Part shown: positions 11,213 to 15,935 of the stretch, piece by piece
Layout: the number at the start of each line of letters is the position of its first letter
Numbering within the stretch: the stretch's first letter is position 1
DNA from: Halocaridina rubra
Taxonomy: Eukaryota > Arthropoda > Malacostraca > Decapoda > Atyidae
DNA: 15,935 nucleotides
Assembly (NCBI GenBank): GCA_037179515.1
Contig: JAXCGZ010016543.1
Location: 1-15,935 of the forward strand
Direction of reading: 5' to 3'
The notes under the pieces: model-generated
What the model saw: only the letters and a program-made list of their open reading frames with translations
Database searches by the model: none
What the model was told of the DNA's origin: nothing
Program-made: the position numbers and the translations under genes

Positions 11213-11411
11213 CGAGTGATTCGGTTTTACGTCACAGACTCACTTTTCTATCAAGGGCTAGAATGATTGCCTTCTTGCGATGGACTTATTTTGGCAGATG
11301 TAATCGTCACCCTGAGTGCATGCCCTTGATAACCTCAGGCCATGGCCAGGCGTGAACCCTCGACCTGATGCCTCAAAATCGCAGACGCTACCGCTTTGCC
11401 ATGGTGATTAC
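11213..11411 (-). mobile_element. tRNA-derived SINE-like element with TSD
   Basis: A 199-bp insertion between 16-bp direct repeats. On the minus strand it starts with GTAATCACCATGGC and a tRNA-like head, then has a ~125-bp body (11213-11339) without coding capacity. The head, the short size and the target-site duplication are the three hallmarks of a SINE. The 3' end has no poly(A) and no obvious simple tail, so the LINE partner is not evident: it resembles neither the ATTACCTAATTGTG tail of the CR1/L2-like LINE nor the hairpin end of the RTE-like one. Confidence 0.68.
11340..11404 (-). other. tRNA-like head of the SINE (boxes A and B)
   Basis: The minus strand shows a perfect 7-bp acceptor-like pairing, CCATGGC with GCCATGG, 65 nt end to end. 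Inside are a box A-like GGCAAAGCGGTAGCG (about 11385-11399) and a box B-like GGGTTCACGCC (11349-11359). The T stem is poorly paired and the total is shorter than a normal tRNA, so this is a pseudo-tRNA serving as an internal RNA polymerase III promoter rather than a functional tRNA gene. Confidence 0.6.
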
Positions 11412-11427
11412 GTATATAGATAGAGAC
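11412..11427. repeat. Target-site duplication, right copy
   Basis: GTATATAGATAGAGAC, one base different (T for C at its tenth position) from the left copy at 11197-11212. The single mismatch implies a moderately old insertion. Confidence 0.7.
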
Positions 11428-11962
11428 TAAGAGTTCATAAATATATATGCTAAAGCTTGTAAATTGTACATGAAGTGGACTCGAACTTAAAAATTTTATA
11501 GAGATGAAAAGAGTGATGGAGGAGAGGTCAGGAAGACAAACTCGAACCCTTTTTAAATTATAAAACATCAGTCTTTCACGTATACCACATACGCATATAC
11601 GCATAAGTGCTGAATAAACACATTTTAGCGTAAAACTACGAGTGCGTATCACAAGACCAAAGCATAATTCCACTGAAAAATTAAATATTTTATTATAAGA
11701 TTCTCTTTGCAGATCCCAAGCAATTTTTTCTTCGTAATTCAATTAATGTCATCCATTTGAGTGTTATCCATCAAGTCAAAAAGCCTCCCACACGACAACA
11801 ACCAACGTTTTTTAGCGCCTTTTGGCCCTCAAAAAGCATTAAAGGTAAAAGGTTGGCTCTTCTGTGCTTTCAAAATTGTTGTTATTGTCTTACTGTTTAT
11901 CTAAAAAGTAGCATCTTTTCTCAGTGCAAATATTGTGTATTTATATGTCATATATTGAACTC
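11428..11962. other. Unassigned AT-rich interval
   Basis: No gene, RNA or repeat recognised. Open frames on either strand are short and have no family resemblance. It could be intergenic or intronic. Confidence 0.5.
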
Positions 11963-12111
<149 letters not shown>

Positions 12112-12766
12112 CCAAAACGAATAGCAAATAAAACCAAATAGCAATATTTCTTTAAAAATTCTTAAACTCATAGCTTCAAAATTCTTGTGAACATAAGACA
12201 AGTCTCCTATGTTACGCAATGGGCTGAGGAGAAATGAAATTACAGGACTCATAAGCTTCTTTGGGCCATGATGCTGATGGATGCTGACATCCCAAATGGC
12301 CAGATTAGTTCTGAGACGAGAGAGCGACCGCGTGGATGGAGAGCGTGTGATAAGAGAGACACCGGGAGAATTCGTAATCTTACAGGATGGTACTCCGCTG
12401 AATAGGTTCTTACTAATGCCATGACGAGGATAATCACATCTGACAAGACGCAACACTCCCCTTCCCTCTTTCTTACTGTTTCATGTTTTCTTTGTATCCA
12501 GGCTCGATAAAGGCAATTTTCAAGTCACGTCCTGGTGTCACATTCATATATTTTTTTTTTTTTAGAGAAATGATGTAAAGATATTCGCATGAAAATAGTT
12601 TTTATTAGTGGCTCTGACGCTGCTATTAGTCAAAGGAATTAACTTATGTTAAAGTAAATTAACCGAGAGTCGCATAGAGACAACAGGATAAATAGATCAA
12701 AATGCCTTTGCACAGTTCATATATAAAGAGGCAAAGATTGAATTTTATATACTTTCAGTCAGGTAT
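12112..12766. other. Unassigned interval with one GC-richer island
   Basis: No recognised gene. Positions ~12230-12440 are more GC-rich than their surroundings and open on the minus strand for over 100 codons (upstream of the microsatellite-encoded part), but the translation resembles no family I know. A 12-T run lies at about 12551-12562. The island may be an exon, a dispersed repeat or chance. Confidence 0.35.
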
Positions 12767-13340
<574 letters not shown>

Positions 13341-13482
13341 GTTTGTATGTATGTATGTATGTATGTATGTATGTATGCATGTATGTATGTATGTGTGTAT
13401 GTATGTATGCATGTGTTTGTCTGTCTGTCTGTATGTATGTGTTTGTATGTATGAATGTATGATTACGTATGTGTATGTATGC

Positions 13483-13515
<33 letters not shown>

Positions 13516-13578
13516 TGTATGTATGTACGTATGCATAAATGTATATATATGTATGTATACATGTATATATGCATGTAT
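13341..13578. repeat. (TATG)n tetranucleotide microsatellite, degenerate
   Basis: About 240 bp of GTAT/TATG units with many interruptions (CTGT runs, GCATG variants). It gives Cys-Met-Tyr-Val or His-Thr-Tyr-Ile translations on the two strands, which are artefacts. Confidence 0.93.
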
Positions 13579-13753
13579 GAAAATGAGAAATTAAAGAAAA
13601 ACACATATATAGGATTGTTGTGACTTCTCAGATGTGAGAAGATAGCAAGAGAAGTGTAACGATTACGCCAGAATATTAGGTGTAGATGTAGGCATAAAAA
13701 TGGAGCCATAAATGAAGGAAGGTATATCAAATAAATAAATTATACTAATTCAA

Positions 13754-13762
13754 AATAATAAA

Positions 13763-13845
<83 letters not shown>

Positions 13846-13871
13846 GAATAATAATAATAAAATAATTAGAA

Positions 13872-13939
<68 letters not shown>
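13754..13939. repeat. (AAT)n trinucleotide microsatellite
   Basis: About 186 bp of AAT units with a few substitutions between 13845 and 13883 that split it into two long pure blocks. Leucine/isoleucine frames over it are artefacts. Confidence 0.96.
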
Positions 13940-13941
<2 letters not shown>

Positions 13942-14158
13942 GTATATTGATTTATCATCACTCTCTGTGAACTCGATACTCATCACGTGAACGCAACTCC
14001 ATAAATGTATTCCACGCAGTAAAGATACATATATGCATAAAACTATATTTTAATCAGAAAATATTTCCCAGTTTCAATTTTAAGAATAATTACTACGGTG
14101 TGGGGTATCCAGTGCAGTAAAAAAGGTTAATAAATGAATTTCTAGAATAATTTATGAC

Positions 14159-14234
14159 TGTACATGTTATTTATTATTGTACATATTATTTATCACTGTA
14201 CATATTATTTATCAATGAACATATTATTTTATAA
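14159..14234. repeat. 19-bp minisatellite, four units
   Basis: Units starting TGTACATRTTATTTAT at 14159, 14178, 14197 and 14216 (the last begins TGAACAT), an exact 19-bp period. It is AT-rich and lies just ahead of the larger satellite array. Confidence 0.85.
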
Positions 14235-14265
14235 TATATTTTAAAACAATTTAACTTTCGTGAGA

Positions 14266-15517
14266 TGTATAGCCTGATCAAACTGGATAAGATCAGATAC
14301 TAAACTCATGTTGTGAAATGGATATTGGGAGACGTTAAAACCTTGAGGTAACAGGAGTCGCGGGGTGTCATGAAGGTCATCCATCATTAATTCCCCAGCT
14401 CCAACCTGTCTTGATCAAAATAGCTTAGTTCAGATGCTAAGCTCATGTTGTGAAATGGATATTAGGAGACGTGAAACATTCCAGTTTACACCAGTCGCGG
14501 GGAGTGAGAAAGGTCATCCATCATTAATTCCCCAGCTCCGACCTGTCTTGATCAAAATAGTTTAATTCAGATACCAAACTTGTGTTGTGAAATGGATATT
14601 GGGAGACGTGAAAACCTTTGAGTTTACACCAGTCGTGGGGCGTTAGGAAGGTCATCCATCATTAATTCCCCAGCTCCAACCTGTCTTGATCAAAATAGCT
14701 TTGTTCAGATACTAAACTCGCGTTGTGAAGTGGATATTGGGAGACGTGAAACCTTTGAGTTTACACCAGTCGCGGGGCGTTAGGAAGGTCATCCATCATT
14801 AATTCCCCAGCTCCAACTTGTCTTGATCAAAATACCTTAGTTCAGATACTAAACTCGCGTTGTGAAATAGATATTTGGTGACGTGAAAAGCTTTGAGGTT
14901 TACACCAGTTGCGGGGCGTTAGGAAGGTCATCCATCATTAATTCCCTAGCTCCAATCTGTCCTGATCAATATAGTTTAGTTAAGATGCTAAATTTGTGTT
15001 GTGAAATGGATATTAGGAGACGTGAAACACTTGAGTTTACGTCAGTCGCGGGGGGTCAGGAAGGTCATCCATCATTAATTCCCCAGCTCCAACCTCTCCT
15101 GATCATAATAGTATAGTTCAAGATACTATACTCGTGTTGTGAAATGGATATTGGGAGATGTGAAAACCTTGATTTTACACCAGTCGAAGGGCATTAGAAA
15201 GGTCGTCCATCATTAATTCCCCAGCTCCAACCTGTCTTGATCAAAATAGTATAGTTCAAGATACTAAACTCGTGTTGTGAAATAGATATTGGGAGATGTG
15301 AAAACCTTGATTTTACACCAGTCACGGGGCATTAGCAAGGTCGTCCATCATTAATTCCCCAGCTCCAACCTGTCTTGATCAAAATAGTTTAGTTCAGATA
15401 CTAAACTCGTGTTGTGAAATAGATTTTAGGAGACGTGAAACACTTGACTTTATGCCAGGCGCGGGGCGTCAGGAAGGTCATCCATCATTATTCCCCAGTT
15501 CTAACCTGTCTTCATCT
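14266..15517. repeat. ~137.6-bp satellite array, nine units
   Basis: Nine tandem units, with the anchor AAGGTC at 14373, 14510, 14648, 14785, 14924, 15061, 15199, 15337 and 15474 (periods 137-139). The best conserved part is TCATCCATCATTAATTCCCC followed by AGCTCCAACCTGTCTTGATC. A TTGATCAA palindrome and a stem-forming inverted repeat (AGTTTAGT, six bases, ACTAAACT in unit 9) recur in most units. The first unit is atypical on its left side and the last fades after 15517. No unit-length reading frame stays open throughout, so it is non-coding satellite DNA of unknown family. Confidence 0.92.
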
Positions 15518-15650
15518 ATCTCCATTCGACTGGAGACTACATACTTTAATCTACGCTATAATGGGTTATTACAGACAGCTGCAGAGAGAAATCTGTAGTG
15601 TATATCTTTTTTCTGATGTTGATGTTCTCCTTCTCTTAACAATGTTTTTC
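15518..15650. other. Unique flank between satellite and LINE copy D
   Basis: About 130 bp without recognisable features. It is presumably the insertion target of copy D, whose homology starts abruptly at 15651. Confidence 0.5.
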
Positions 15651-15935
15651 TTGTTCCTTGTATATGTAAATGACCTACCAGAGTCTGTAAATTCATTCAT
15701 GAATATGTTTGCAGATGATGCAAAGATTGTGAAGAAAGTAAAAAACGAGAACAATGGTAGAGAACTTCAGGAGGATCTAAATAATCTGCATGAGTGGTCA
15801 GAAAAGTGGCTAATGAAATTCAATACTTCAAAATGTAAGGTAATGAGAATGGGTACAAGTGCAAGAAGGCCCAAGCTTGACTACTCGGTGGCTGGAGTAC
15901 AACTTCAAGAGACTGAAAATGAGAGAGATCTAGGA
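15651..15935 (+). mobile_element. CR1/L2-like LINE, copy D, 5'-truncated, plus strand
   Basis: From 15651 (TTGTTCCTTGTATATG) the sequence matches the reverse complement of copies A and C, to the window end, with no difference that I could find. It is 5'-truncated inside the reverse transcriptase domain and continues beyond the window. It lies in the opposite orientation to copies A-C, with the array and about 9 kb of other DNA between them. Confidence 0.9.
15651..15935 (+). pseudogene. LINE ORF2 fragment, partial reverse transcriptase (copy D)
   Basis: Open frame of 95 codons from 15651, running off the window. It begins LFLVYVNDLPESV, includes the FADD catalytic motif, and continues through KWLMKFNTSKCKVMRMG to ENERDLG. 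The residues equal those of copy C (~658-752). The frame has no native start because the copy is truncated; the first ATG lies inside NSFMNMFADD. It lacks motif A, so it cannot be a working reverse transcriptase. Confidence 0.87.

Noticed and set aside
11340..11404. A functional tRNA gene
   Set aside because: It is only 65 nt, with a badly paired T stem and an unclear anticodon arm, and lies inside a target-site-duplicated insertion; it is a SINE head.
14266..15517. Regular spacing suggesting a CRISPR array
   Set aside because: The units repeat along their whole ~137 bp with no unique spacers, and the context is eukaryotic; it is a tandem satellite.
15569..15754. Minus-strand open frame at the right edge
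   Set aside because: It is the antisense of LINE copy D joined to flanking DNA.

Overview
This window is repeat-dominated eukaryotic DNA, most likely from a decapod crustacean (shrimp, crab or crayfish). Three things suggest this: an intact CR1/L2-like non-LTR retrotransposon whose 14-bp tail unit ATTACCTAATTGTG I recall from decapod genomes (memory, not checked), a second RTE-like LINE, and long dinucleotide, trinucleotide and tetranucleotide microsatellites (eight large tracts, about 1.17 kb or roughly 7% of the window). I see no host protein-coding gene, rRNA or functional tRNA gene.

Layout. Positions 1-6029 hold three head-to-tail minus-strand copies of one CR1/L2-like LINE: A (1-1810, 5'-truncated, cut by the window edge), B (1811-2020, very short, broken) and C (2021 to at least 6029, with ORF1 and ORF2). 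Every 5' break abuts the (TG)n tail of the next copy, as if each copy had inserted into the tail of an earlier one. Positions 6030-6467 are a probable 5' UTR of copy C plus flank, followed by (GA)n and (TA)n. Positions 6778-9820 hold a degenerate plus-strand RTE-like LINE with endonuclease, reverse transcriptase, C-terminal region and 3' UTR; it has several stops and frameshifts and lies between two (TA)n tracts.

Positions 9917-11427 contain two copies of a short repeat family (called R here) in inverted orientation, each with an AT-rich tail, and a tRNA-derived SINE-like insertion with a 16-bp target-site duplication. Positions 11428-14158 are mostly unassigned AT-rich DNA broken by microsatellites. 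A 19-bp minisatellite (14159-14234) precedes a nine-unit, about 137.6-bp satellite array (about 14266-15517). At 15651 a fourth fragment of the first LINE family (copy D) begins on the plus strand and runs off the window.

How the parts work together. The only protein machinery is retrotransposon-encoded. Copy C carries an ORF1 nucleic-acid-binding protein and an ORF2 endonuclease/reverse transcriptase with all expected catalytic motifs. ORF1 seems to carry a one-base frameshift near its 3' end, and ORF2 has no in-frame ATG ahead of its endonuclease domain. The RTE-like copy is dead, but its 3' end shares a C-run/G-run hairpin design with the R repeats, so R could be a non-autonomous partner of an RTE-type LINE (inference).
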